Assembly: GCA_965221185.1 (NCBI GenBank)
Contig: OZ244866.1
Coordinates: 2,542,001 to 2,606,000 of the forward strand
Source of the DNA: Aldehydirespirator sp965221185
Lineage (GTDB): Bacteria > Actinomycetota > Acidimicrobiia > Acidimicrobiales > Aldehydirespiratoraceae
Reading direction: 5' to 3'
Length of the DNA: 64,000 bases
The translations under genes and the position numbers were made by a program. Shown piece after piece: positions 42,954-51,084 of this stretch (positions are counted from its first letter, which is position 1; each line of letters opens with the position of its first letter). The notes under the pieces were generated by a model. It worked only from the letters and a program-made list of their open reading frames with translations, ran no database searches and was not told where the DNA came from.

Positions 42954-43592
42954 TCAGCCGACCTTCACCGCGTTGCGCACGACGACGGTGCCGCCCTTGG
43001 GTCCGGGAACGGCGCCCCTCACCAGAAGCACCTCGGCGTCGGCGTCAGCCTTGACCACCTCGAGGTTGAGAGTGGTGACCCGGCTGGCTCCGGCCCGGCC
43101 GGGCATCTTCTTGCCCCTGAACACCCTTGAGGGAGTGGCGCACTGGCCCACGGCGCCGGGCTTGCGATGCACCTTGTGGGCTCCGTGGCCGGCGGGCTGC
43201 CCCTTGAAGCCGTGGCGCTTCATCACGCCGGTGAAGCCCTTGCCCTTGGAGACCGCGGTCACATCGACCCGCTCACCCGAGGCGAGCACGTCGACGCCGA
43301 TCTGCTGGCCGACGGCGTAGTCGCTCACGTCGTCGAGGCGCAGTTCCACCACGGCCCGGCCGGGGTCCACACCGGCCCGCTCGAAATGCCCGGCCTCCGG
43401 CTGGGTGAGCCGGGCGGGATCGATCATGCCGAAGGTGACCTGTATCGCGCTGTAGCCGTCGTGCTCGTTGGTCTTCACCTGCACCACGCGGCAGGGAGAG
43501 ACGCGCAGGACGGTGACGCCGACGACGCGGTTGCTGTCGTCCCACACCTGGGTCATGCCGACCTTGGTGCCCACGATCGCCTTGGTGGCCAT
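42954..43592 (-). CDS. rplC: ribosomal protein uL3
   Basis: 212 aa. GTKVGMTQVWDDSNRVVGVT at the N-terminus, GKGFTGVMKRHGFKGQPAGH, GAVGQCATPSRVFRGKKMPG and the end VRNAVKVG are canonical. This is now the first gene of the S10 cluster: rpsJ, normally just upstream, is 7 kb away. AGGAAGAGG precedes the ATG. Confidence 0.97.
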   Translation of the reverse strand: MATKAIVGTKVGMTQVWDDSNRVVGVTVLRVSPCRVVQVKTNEHDGYSAIQVTFGMIDPARLTQPEAGHFERAGVDPGRAVVELRLDDVSDYAVGQQIGVDVLASGERVDVTAVSKGKGFTGVMKRHGFKGQPAGHGAHKVHRKPGAVGQCATPSRVFRGKKMPGRAGASRVTTLNLEVVKADADAEVLLVRGAVPGPKGGTVVVRNAVKVG

Positions 43593-43851
43593 GGCCTCTT
43601 CCTGTACATCTCCGCGCGAGCGCCGCTCACGCGAACGCTCCGCTCGGGCTTGCCCGGCGGAGCGACGACTCGGTTGTGCCGCACGGTTCCCCCGCGGTAT
43701 CCCGCCAGGGCCTATGCGGACGTCGATTCACGCTCGCCCCGGACGGCCCGAGGCGAACCGCGGAGTGTAACGGTGCCCGCCCCGACCCCCAACCCTCAGC
43801 AGGTCCGGTCGGTCCCCCTGCCCGCGGGCACGGGTGGCTAGGGTCGCGGCA
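43593..43851. promoter_or_regulatory. divergent intergenic region rplC / permease
   Basis: Non-coding gap between the minus-strand S10 cluster and the plus-strand permease. Because rpsJ no longer precedes rplC, a promoter for about 30 ribosomal genes should lie here. No convincing -35/-10 pair or L4-type leader structure was found by eye. Confidence 0.3.
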
Positions 43852-44982
43852 ATGGACGACGGCAGGACCGTGCCGGTCTGGGTGAAGCGGGCCATCGTCT
43901 GGTTCTGGCTCGGCGGCCTGGCCACCTTCTACGCAGTCGGCGTGGTGCGTGCCCTGAGGACGCTGCTCGTGATGCTGGTGGTGTCGCTGTTCGTCGCGTT
44001 CGCGCTGGAGCCGGCGGTGAACTTTTTGGCCAGAAAGAACATTCGCCGCGGCTTCGGCACGGCGATCACCTTCCTGGTCGTCACTGGTCTGGCCGCCGGC
44101 TTCTCTGCGGTGATCGGAACCGCCCTGGCGTCGGAGACGACCTACCTGATCGAAAAAGGGCCCAGCTACATCGACGACATCGAAGGCTGGCTCGACGACA
44201 CCTTCGGCATCCAGCTGGAGTTCGACACGTTCAAGGAAGAGTTCGTCGAGGGCGGCGGGGTACAGGACCTGGCCAGCCGGTTCGCCGACGATGTGCTCAA
44301 CGTCGGCACGACCGTGGTGAGCCTGCTGTTCCAGCTGTTCACTGTGGCTCTCTTCACCTTCTACCTGGTGGCCGAGGGCCCCAAGCTCCGCAAGATGGTG
44401 TCAGCGAGGTTGAGCGAGCGCAAGGCCGCGGTCGTGACCCAGATCTGGGACCTGGCCATGGACAAGACCGGCAGCTACATGTACTCCCGCACAATCCTGG
44501 CCGCGCTGTCGGCTCTCGTGCACTGGATCGCGTTCGCGCTGCTCGATGTGCCCTCCCCTGTCGCCCTCGCCCTGTGGGTCGGCGTCGTGTCGCAGTTCAT
44601 CCCCGCGATCGGCGCATACATCGCGGGGGTGCTGCCGGTGCTGGTGGCGCTGCTGCACTCACCCCGCACCGGGCTCTTCGTGTTGATCGTGATCGTCGCC
44701 TACCAGCAGGTGGAGAACTATTTCTTCTCGCCCCGGATCACTGCCCACACCATGGAGATCCATGTTGCTCTGGCCTTCGGCTCCGTGATCGCCGGCACCG
44801 CTCTGCTGGGGATCGTCGGGGCGTTCCTGGCCCTGCCCGTGGCCGCCACCGCACAGGCGTTCATCTCGAGCTGGATAGCCCGACGGCCCGGACCTGCCGG
44901 GGCCGGAGAGGCCGGAGAGCCACCCGTGCCGACGGAGTCGCTAACCGCCGAGCCGCCCCCAGTTGGACGCGATAGCGACTAA
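43852..44982 (+). CDS. AI-2E family (PerM/TqsA-like) transporter
   Basis: 376 aa membrane protein with about seven to eight hydrophobic segments. Two lie near the N-terminus (AIVWFWLGGLATFYAVGVVR; LLVMLVVSLFVAFALEPAVN), then a large hydrophilic loop about 95-155, then a C-terminal bundle with FIPAIGAYIAGVLPVLVALL and VENYFFSPRIT, which are the family signatures. Substrate (quorum signal, ion or other) unknown. ATG 43852 is chosen over the in-frame GTG 43834; AGGG lies upstream. First gene of the plus-strand block inserted into the S10 operon. Confidence 0.88.
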   Translation: MDDGRTVPVWVKRAIVWFWLGGLATFYAVGVVRALRTLLVMLVVSLFVAFALEPAVNFLARKNIRRGFGTAITFLVVTGLAAGFSAVIGTALASETTYLIEKGPSYIDDIEGWLDDTFGIQLEFDTFKEEFVEGGGVQDLASRFADDVLNVGTTVVSLLFQLFTVALFTFYLVAEGPKLRKMVSARLSERKAAVVTQIWDLAMDKTGSYMYSRTILAALSALVHWIAFALLDVPSPVALALWVGVVSQFIPAIGAYIAGVLPVLVALLHSPRTGLFVLIVIVAYQQVENYFFSPRITAHTMEIHVALAFGSVIAGTALLGIVGAFLALPVAATAQAFISSWIARRPGPAGAGEAGEPPVPTESLTAEPPPVGRDSD

Positions 44983-44990
44983 GAGCGTGC

Positions 44991-45130
44991 GCGAGTAGGT
45001 GGCGAGCGCTCGGGGCGAGAAGTCGTGTTTCCCGCTCTTGTTCGCTGCGCTCACGGGCCGCTCGGGCCACGGCCTCGCTAAGCACCCTGCGAATTCCTCG
45101 TGAACTCATCGCCTACCCGCTCGGCCTCTA
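44991..45130 (-). repeat. interspersed repeat copy D (140 bp)
   Basis: On the minus strand runs from TTAGAGGCCGAGCGGGTAGG through the shared core to CCACCTACTCGC. Each end differs by one base from the consensus terminal repeat. It starts eight bases past the permease stop and is followed by copy E. Confidence 0.88.
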
Positions 45131-45141
45131 AGCGGCCACGC

Positions 45142-45279
45142 AGATAGGTACCACCTCTTCGCGGTGCAACATCGCATTTCCCGCTCTTGTTCGCTGCGCT
45201 GACGGGCCGCTCGGGCCACGGCCTCGCTCGACGTCTCGCCGGATCCTTGTTGTCTGTGGCCTATCCGCTCGGCCTCTAG
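45142..45279 (-). repeat. interspersed repeat copy E (138 bp)
   Basis: Minus strand: CTAGAGGCCGAGCGGATAGG, core (with one C to G change), right end GGTACCTATCTGC. Head-to-tail with copy D, 11 bases apart. Together D and E fill most of the 444-base gap 44983-45426. Confidence 0.88.
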
Positions 45280-45395
45280 GCCGACATCAACCGGAATCCG
45301 ACCGCCCCGGTCGCCGTGTCGAACACCACCGGGACGTTCGACACCGCGCTCGAAGGCACGCTCTCGGCCCCGAGCCCCCGGCTACTCTGATGTTG
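45276..45395 (-). pseudogene. possible 3' remnant of a lost minus-strand gene
   Basis: Reading toward the TAG at 45276-45278 (supplied by repeat E), the frame gives SVPSSAVSNVPVVFDTATGA then VGFRLMSA, with nearly all third positions G or C. No start or family is identifiable, and the frame upstream merges into the antisense of the lipoprotein gene. It may be a decayed gene end or chance. Confidence 0.25.
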
Positions 45396-45426
45396 TGGCA
45401 GGGGGGCTGCCAGCTCAAGGCTTGCT

Positions 45427-47103
45427 TTGCTAACGCCTCGGTTTCTGCGGTGGGGGCGGCAAGCCGGTGGATGGCCCTGGCGTCTCGCGGCCCTTGCCTT
45501 GTTGGTGCTGGCGGCTGGCGGGTGTGGCGACGAGCCCTCGGCGCCGTCTGAGGCCGGCGACGCGGCGTCGTCGGATGTGTCTGCGACCGCTGGCTCGACG
45601 CCCTCGGAGGACCCTTCGTTGGAGGAGGCAGGGCCTTCGGGCGGCATCGGCTGGGAGGACCTTGAGAGCCTCGCCTTCGAGTACAGCGGTCAGAGCATCC
45701 AGCTCTCCGGCGGCCGGGCGACAGTGTCCTATGGTGGCGCGTCGAGCGATGTCTTCACGCTGCAGAACCGGGTGGCCGCGGGCGACCTGGACGCTGACGG
45801 CGACGACGACCTGGTCGCCCACATCGTGGCGAACTCAGCGGGGACGGGCGTGTTCCACCTGATCGTGCCGGTGATCAACGACGATGGAGTTGCGACGGCT
45901 CTGCCGGCGGCGGCGGTCGGCGACCGCGTCGTGATGGACAACATGCTCATTAGCAACGGGCGAGTGCAGGTGTCGTTGTTTGACCGAGCCAGCGGCGAGT
46001 CGTTCACCGTCATCACCCAACACAAGACGTTGGAGATCGACCTTGCGGGGCCCGAGCCGTCGGTTCAGGTGATCGAGACTGAGCCGATCGGCGATCTTCC
46101 CCTGCCCGGTCCCGAGTTGCCCGACGTCGACGTCCGCTTCGAGCCGGGGGCGGTGAGCGCCGCAGTGTCGGGATCCATCGAGTTCCGCCAGCGTCAGACC
46201 TACACGTTGCAGGCTGCGGCCGGGCAGGCCTTCACGGCGACGCTGGGGGCACCTACCGGAGTGTGGCTCGACGTGCGGCTCGGCGACGAGGTGATGGCGG
46301 CGGCGACCGAGCGGTACCAGCGGGTGGAGGCCACCCTTCCCGCCGCCGGCGCGTGGCGGGTGACCGTCGTCTCGGCGCACGCTGGGCCAGCCGACTACGA
46401 GCTGACAGTGGAGGCATTGCCGCTGGGGTCAGATTCTCCCCCGCCGCCCACCGCCGATGCGCCGCCGCCCACCACGACCGCCGATGCGCCCGCCGACACG
46501 CCACAGCCCACCACGACCGCGGATGCGCCCGCCGATGCGTCGGCCGAGCCCGGCGGCGTCGTCTACCTGACGTTCGATGACGGCCCGCATCCCACTTACA
46601 CGCCGCAGGTGCTCGACATCCTTGCTCGCCGCGGAGCGCGGGCCACGTTCTTCGTGCTGGGCTCTCTGGCCGAGGCCCGCCCCGAGCTCATGGCGCGCAT
46701 CGTCGCCGAGGGCCACACCGTGGCCAACCACGCCTGGAACCACGAGAACCTGGCCGGGCTGCCCCGGTCGTCGTTCGATGACACGATCGGCCGCACCCAG
46801 GCCGTCCTGGCCGAACGGGCCACGCCGTGTTTGCGGCCCCCCTACGGTTCCATCGATGCCTTCACCCGTGAATGGGCGGCGTCCGCAGGGCTGGACCTGG
46901 TGCTGTGGACGGTCGACACCAACGACTGGCGAAGGCCCGGGGCCCAGGTCATCGCCGACCGCATCGTGCGGGGCGCCACCGACGAGGCGATCGTGCTGAT
47001 GCACGACGGCGGCGGCAACCGCACCCAGACAGTCGAAGGCCTCGAGCTCGCTCTGGACCGGCTGTCGGGACGAGGCCTGCGATTCGAGCCGGTCTGCACC
47101 TGA
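45427..47103 (+). CDS. polysaccharide deacetylase (NodB) lipoprotein
   Basis: 558 aa. Lipoprotein signal with hydrophobic LAALALLVLAAGGC, so it is probably anchored outside the membrane. A VCBS/FG-GAP-like Asp-rich strand (DLDADGDDDLVAH) follows, then a PPC-like beta domain (about 250-340), a Pro/Thr/Ala linker with repeated PTTTADAPAD units, and a C-terminal NodB domain. NodB motifs are intact: TFDDGP (D384, D385), NHAWNH near 436-441, RPPYG, TVDTNDW and LMHDGGGNR. Expected role: metal-dependent N- or O-deacetylation of peptidoglycan or another envelope glycan. Start is TTG 45427 with AAGG upstream. Second gene of the inserted block. Confidence 0.88.
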   Translation: MLTPRFLRWGRQAGGWPWRLAALALLVLAAGGCGDEPSAPSEAGDAASSDVSATAGSTPSEDPSLEEAGPSGGIGWEDLESLAFEYSGQSIQLSGGRATVSYGGASSDVFTLQNRVAAGDLDADGDDDLVAHIVANSAGTGVFHLIVPVINDDGVATALPAAAVGDRVVMDNMLISNGRVQVSLFDRASGESFTVITQHKTLEIDLAGPEPSVQVIETEPIGDLPLPGPELPDVDVRFEPGAVSAAVSGSIEFRQRQTYTLQAAAGQAFTATLGAPTGVWLDVRLGDEVMAAATERYQRVEATLPAAGAWRVTVVSAHAGPADYELTVEALPLGSDSPPPPTADAPPPTTTADAPADTPQPTTTADAPADASAEPGGVVYLTFDDGPHPTYTPQVLDILARRGARATFFVLGSLAEARPELMARIVAEGHTVANHAWNHENLAGLPRSSFDDTIGRTQAVLAERATPCLRPPYGSIDAFTREWAASAGLDLVLWTVDTNDWRRPGAQVIADRIVRGATDEAIVLMHDGGGNRTQTVEGLELALDRLSGRGLRFEPVCT

Positions 47104-47142
47104 AGGGCCCTCGACCCCATCCGCCATCGATAGGAAGCCCTA

Positions 47143-47394
47143 ATGGGCACACACCTGTCGCCGGTGGGCTCGGGCCGCGACACGAGCGAAGACGCCACCG
47201 GATGGCTCAAGGTCAACAACATCGACACCCTCGAGCGCCTCGCCAGCGTGACCGGTAGCGCCCGCAAGCCTTCCCCGGGGCCGACATCGTTCCCACACCA
47301 GACCAGCGTCGGCCACGAGCAGCACCGCGCGCCCGTGACTAATCCGCACCGCCGCCTACCGGGCCCTCGGCGCCGTGACGGGGCCTGCCGGTAG
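47143..47394 (+). CDS. possible small protein (83 aa), uncertain
   Basis: Lies in the 346-base gap between the deacetylase and the IGPS-like gene. ATG 47143 is preceded by AGGAAG at five-base spacing. The first 42 codons are strongly G/C-ending and read MGTHLSPVGSGRDTSEDATG then WLKVNNIDTLERLASVTGSA. After about codon 43 the frame looks non-coding, so it may be frameshifted or spurious. No family recognised. Confidence 0.3.
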   Translation: MGTHLSPVGSGRDTSEDATGWLKVNNIDTLERLASVTGSARKPSPGPTSFPHQTSVGHEQHRAPVTNPHRRLPGPRRRDGACR

Positions 47395-47449
47395 CATCCT
47401 CGCCGTGGTGAAAGTGTCCCCCGAGAGGGCTGAAGGCGTGGAGGTGGGC

Positions 47450-48205
47450 ATGCCCTCAAAGGTGCGCCCACCGACCGGCAGCCTCGGGTACGAGTTCAAG
47501 AGGGCGCTGCTGTCCGACGGTCTGTCGGTGATCGCCGAGGTCAAGCGGCGCTCGCCCTCCGCGGGCAACTTGAGGGCCGACGCGGACGCGGCCGCGCTGG
47601 CCTGCCAGTACCGCGACGGCGGCGCCGTGTGCCTGTCGGTGCTGACCGACGGTCCCCGTTTCGGCGGCTCGCCCGAGGACCTCCAACGGGCGCGAGCCGC
47701 GGCGGGCATGCCCGTGCTGCGCAAGGACTTTCTCACCACCCTCGAAGACGTCCGCGAGTCGAGCGCCATGGGCGCCGACGCCATGTTGGTGATCGTCGAC
47801 GACGTGGACGCCTCCTTGCTGCGCCCGATCCACGAGCTGGCCCTCGAGCTGGGGTTGGACGTCCTGACCGAGGTCCGCACCGGGCCCGAACTCGAGCTGG
47901 CCGTGGCCGCCGGGGCCTACATGATCGCGGTCAACCAGCGCAGCCAGCCCAAGGACACCCGCTTCACCGTTGACTACAACAAGGCTGTCGAGATGAGCCG
48001 CCTGTTCGCCCCGATGGACGACGGGATCGTCAAGGTGGCTGCATCGGGCATCGGCGTCGAGGGCGGAACCGGCATGGGGGACCTGGTCGCCGCGGGCTAC
48101 GACGCCGCCCTGATCGGCGAAGCGCTGGTCACCGCGCCCGATCCGGCCGGAAAGCTGAGCGCGCTGCTGGCGGACGCGGCCCGGGCACGAGCCGCCTCAC
48201 GCTGA
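47450..48205 (+). CDS. indole-3-glycerol-phosphate synthase-like protein
   Basis: 251 aa TIM barrel. IGPS motifs present: IAEVKRRSPSAG (K32), LRKDFL, VLTEVRT and AVNQRS in place of VNNR. In the beta-7 motif the usual SESGI reads AASGI, losing the active-site glutamate. Only about 25 residues precede IAEVK, against about 50 in true TrpC, so the N-terminal helix is missing. ATG 47450 has GGAGG five bases upstream; the frame is open to GTG 47375. No other trp gene is nearby. It may be a TrpC paralogue with altered activity. Third gene of the inserted block. Confidence 0.75.
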   Translation: MPSKVRPPTGSLGYEFKRALLSDGLSVIAEVKRRSPSAGNLRADADAAALACQYRDGGAVCLSVLTDGPRFGGSPEDLQRARAAAGMPVLRKDFLTTLEDVRESSAMGADAMLVIVDDVDASLLRPIHELALELGLDVLTEVRTGPELELAVAAGAYMIAVNQRSQPKDTRFTVDYNKAVEMSRLFAPMDDGIVKVAASGIGVEGGTGMGDLVAAGYDAALIGEALVTAPDPAGKLSALLADAARARAASR

Positions 48206-48284
48206 GCGACCAGGGCATCTCAGGCCCGCGCTCTCGAAACTCGTCTGGGCATTCCAAGCGCTGTCCGCGCTGATAACCATTATT

Positions 48285-48304
48285 GATAAATACTGTGAAG
48301 TATC
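48285..48304 (+). promoter_or_regulatory. AT-rich imperfect palindrome upstream of the DUF222/HNH gene
   Basis: GATAAATACTGTGAAGTATC contains GATAnnTACT against AGTATC, around 30 bases upstream of the start, within an unusually AT-rich stretch 48272-48305 for this genome. Could be a promoter or operator, or the trace of an insertion. Confidence 0.35.
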
Positions 48305-48334
48305 GATGTCACACCCCCTATCTAGGGTGAAGCC

Positions 48335-50650
48335 ATGCGACTTGAGGTGCTGTCCGACACGGCCCTGCGGCAGTTGGAGCCGGCGAGGCTCATGGCTCTG
48401 ATCGCCCATGTGCAGCGCCTCATCGACAAGGCGGTCGGATACCAGCGGCGCCTCATCGCGGTCGCAGAGTCTGAGCGGGCGGCCCGGGCGGTGGGCGATG
48501 CCTGTGTCGCCGACTCGCTGGTGCGCAGCACGGGCATGTCCCGCGGCGCCGCCCGGCGCGCCGCCCGCCAAGCCAAGATCATCGCCGCACAGCCTGCGGT
48601 AGCCGGCGCGATGGCCTGCGGGGACATCAATACCGACCAGGCCGAAGCCATCGCCCGCGCCCACGTCGGCGACGAGACACGGCGCGAGCTGGTCGCGGCC
48701 GCTATGAGCGAAGGGACCGACGCCACCCGCGAGCGAGCCGCGGCCGCGGAGATCGCAGCCCGAAACGAGACCCCCGAACAGCGCTTCATGCGCCAACACG
48801 CCAACCGGTTCCTGCGGTTCTACAACAACCGCGACGGAATGGTGTGCCTGGAGGGGGCACTCGACCCGGACAGCGGGGCCCGACTCAAAGCCAAGGTCGC
48901 CGCCATCGCCAACCGCATGTGGCGCACCGACAAGCAACAGCCCCCGAGCCGGCGCCGCAGTCCCGAACAACGAGACATCGACGCCCTGTGCGCCGCCACA
49001 TCCCAACCCAGGCGTGCGAGTTCCAGCCGCAGCCACCGGTCCACAGACGCACATCCCCGCTCGGCCTCCGCCACGCCCGAACATCAAGACACTGACAGCT
49101 CGTCGGTCGCTGCATCCCAGCCCCGGCGTGCGGCCCCCAGTCGCGCTCGCTCACGCACAGACGCACATCCCCGCTCGGCCTCCGCCACGCCCGAACATCA
49201 AGACACTGACAGCCCGTTGGTCGCTGCATCCCAGCCCCGGCGTGCGAGTTCCAGCCACAGTGCGTCGGGTAACGCCGGAACCCACCGCCCGGGTTCCGGC
49301 GACATCGAACCTCACCACGGCGCAGGAGTTGCGACGACCGACATCGGCGCCGACGCCGAAGGGGGCCAACCTGCGGGAGCAGCAACTGAAGCCAAGCAGA
49401 CCCGGGCCGGAGCGGCTCAAGCCGAGACGGACCCCACGAAGGCTGGAGCTTCTGTGACTGCGGCCAGCGACCGAGAGGACACTTGCGGCGAGGACCTAGG
49501 TGGCAGGGATCCAGAGGGTGGGGACCTAGACGGCAGCGACCTGGATGACGGCGGGTGGGCCGACTTCGACGACGAGGGCAAGCGGGTCCTGCCGGTTCTG
49601 CGGGTCAGCACGAGCCTCGATGCCCTGCTCGACGGGCTCCACCGCGCTGGCATCACCGACAGCGGAGAGAGTCTCTCCGCTGCAACGGTGCGACGCATGG
49701 CCTGCGACGCCGAAATCATCCCCACCGTGCTCAACAGCAAGGGACGCGTCATCGATGTGGGACGGCGCACCCGGCGGATCAGCGAGGCGCTGCGCTGCGT
49801 CCTCATCGCCCGTGACGGCGGCTGCGTGTGGCCCGGCTGCGATGCTGCTCCGTCGCGCTGCGACGCCCATCACATCAAGCACTGGGCCGATGGCGGGCTC
49901 ACCAACGCCGACAACCTGGCGCTGCTGTGCCACCGCCACCACATCCTGCTGCACGAAGCGCGCCATCGCATCAAGCCCGTGGGCGACGCATGGGTGGTCC
50001 TAAGACCCGACGGCACCCGACTGCACACGCCCCTGGCCGCATCCGGTGGCGACAACGACTCCAGAAACCTCCGTGAGGACGATCCCATCACCTCGTGCCG
50101 ACCCGGCCATGATGCCTTCTCCGCCCGCGCAACGGCCGCCAACTCCGACAGAACAGCCGCCACGGCCCGGCCCTCCCGAGAGCCGGGCGCCGGGCTCGCA
50201 ACAGCCAGCTACACAGACGGGACAGCCGCCATTTCGGATGTCGATCCAACAATGCGATCAACTAACGGCGCGGCACAAACACGCCCGAGGCAACTGACCC
50301 TGGCGTGCGGTGGCCGCAGCGAGCTGACCGTGCGGCTTGCCACTGCCGGCCTCCGCGACGACAAGGTGCAGGCCGCCATCGTTGACTACAGCGACTCTCG
50401 CGGCGCCTCGCACGCGCGCACGGCACCGCCAGCCTTTCGAGGTTCAGCGCCGGTATCACCGGCCAATATGGGATCAGAAGCGAGGTCGGACACCTCCAGC
50501 CGCCAACACACCCGCGAGACATCAGGCCGCGGGGCAGACCGCCGGGATCGTGCTCCGCCGGCTGGCCGCTTAGAGGCCGAGCGGATAGGCCGCGATTCAC
50601 GTGCGAAATCCGCGGGCGTTGAGCGAGGCCGTGGCCCGAGCGGCCCGTGA
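48335..50650 (+). CDS. DUF222/HNH endonuclease domain protein with internal 38-aa repeats
   Basis: 771 aa, of the actinobacterial 13E12-like class. The DUF222 helical region is about 1-210. Then comes a low-complexity region with two 38-aa repeats, each containing TDAHPRSASATPEHQDTDS, and an acidic stretch. The HNH domain lies near residues 480-545: CVWPGCDAAPSRCDAHHIKH followed by LALLCHRHHILLHE, with zinc cysteines and the HH pair. About 200 disordered residues follow. The final 27 residues, from LEAERIG on, are encoded by repeat copy F, the same peptide that ends uL29. Nicking or cleavage of DNA is predicted from the motif; biological role unknown. ATG 48335 with AGGG upstream. Confidence 0.85.
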   Translation: MRLEVLSDTALRQLEPARLMALIAHVQRLIDKAVGYQRRLIAVAESERAARAVGDACVADSLVRSTGMSRGAARRAARQAKIIAAQPAVAGAMACGDINTDQAEAIARAHVGDETRRELVAAAMSEGTDATRERAAAAEIAARNETPEQRFMRQHANRFLRFYNNRDGMVCLEGALDPDSGARLKAKVAAIANRMWRTDKQQPPSRRRSPEQRDIDALCAATSQPRRASSSRSHRSTDAHPRSASATPEHQDTDSSSVAASQPRRAAPSRARSRTDAHPRSASATPEHQDTDSPLVAASQPRRASSSHSASGNAGTHRPGSGDIEPHHGAGVATTDIGADAEGGQPAGAATEAKQTRAGAAQAETDPTKAGASVTAASDREDTCGEDLGGRDPEGGDLDGSDLDDGGWADFDDEGKRVLPVLRVSTSLDALLDGLHRAGITDSGESLSAATVRRMACDAEIIPTVLNSKGRVIDVGRRTRRISEALRCVLIARDGGCVWPGCDAAPSRCDAHHIKHWADGGLTNADNLALLCHRHHILLHEARHRIKPVGDAWVVLRPDGTRLHTPLAASGGDNDSRNLREDDPITSCRPGHDAFSARATAANSDRTAATARPSREPGAGLATASYTDGTAAISDVDPTMRSTNGAAQTRPRQLTLACGGRSELTVRLATAGLRDDKVQAAIVDYSDSRGASHARTAPPAFRGSAPVSPANMGSEARSDTSSRQHTRETSGRGADRRDRAPPAGRLEAERIGRDSRAKSAGVERGRGPSGP
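49042..49270 (+). repeat. 114-bp in-gene tandem repeat (two copies)
   Basis: The block starting CACAGACGCACATCCCCGCT at 49042 recurs at 49156, almost identical for about 60 bases and then diverging slightly. The period of 114 bases (38 codons) preserves the reading frame. Confidence 0.85.
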
Positions 50651-50711
50651 GCGCAGCGAACAAGAGCGGGAAACGCAACCCCTCACTGCGAGGCGCTCGC
50701 CACCTATCCGC
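50571..50711 (+). repeat. interspersed repeat copy F (complete, 141 bp)
   Basis: TAGAGGCCGAGCGGATAGG at the left, the shared core, and CGCCACCTATCCGC at the right. GCGGATAGG (50581-50589) and CCTATCCGC (50703-50711) form a perfect 9-bp terminal inverted repeat. Opposite orientation to copies B-E. The 3' end of the DUF222/HNH gene runs 80 bases into it. Confidence 0.9.
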
Positions 50712-50721
50712 GCTCGCTCTT

Positions 50722-50749
50722 AGCCCGCGGCCGCCTCCGCCGCAGGGCT
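50722..50749 (-). terminator. hairpin at the end of rpsJ
   Basis: On the minus strand AGCCC-T-GCGGC pairs with GCCGC-GGGCT across a 7-base loop, ten base pairs with one bulge. It overlaps the rpsJ TAG stop. No T-run. It would end the rpsL-rpsJ transcript where the S10 operon is broken. Confidence 0.5.
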
Positions 50750-51068
50750 AGGCCTGCTGGACCTTTAGCTCTATGTCGACCCCGGCAGGGACTTCGAGGC
50801 GCTGGAGCGTGTCCACGGTCTTCTTCGACGGCTCCAGGATGTCGAGCAGCCGCTTGTGGATGTGCATCTCGAAGTGCTCGCGCGAGTCCTTGTCCTTGAA
50901 GGGGGACCGCACCACCGTGTAGCGGTGCTTCTCCGTCGGCAGCGGCACCGGACCGCTGAAGGTCGCCTGGGTCCGCTTGACCGTCTCGACAATCTTCTTG
51001 GTCGACTGGTCGAGGATCTCGTGGTCGTAGGCCTTGAGCCTGATCCGGACCGTGTGCTTGGCTGCCAC
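50748..51068 (-). CDS. rpsJ: ribosomal protein uS10 (NusE)
   Basis: 106 aa. Also part of NusB/NusG antitermination complexes. IRIRLKAYDHE-type start (VRIRLKAYDHEILDQSTKKI), VPLPTEKHRYTVVRSPFKDK and the end VPAGVDIELKVQQA are typical. GTG start. Here it is the last gene of the tuf operon and is separated from rplC by 7 kb. Confidence 0.97.
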   Translation of the reverse strand: MAAKHTVRIRLKAYDHEILDQSTKKIVETVKRTQATFSGPVPLPTEKHRYTVVRSPFKDKDSREHFEMHIHKRLLDILEPSKKTVDTLQRLEVPAGVDIELKVQQA

Positions 51069-51084
51069 CGCTATACGCCTGCCG

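Noticed and set aside
47140..47349. Minus-strand frame opposite the small ORF at 47143
   Set aside because: No ribosome site or family; the plus-strand reading has the better start context, though neither is certain.
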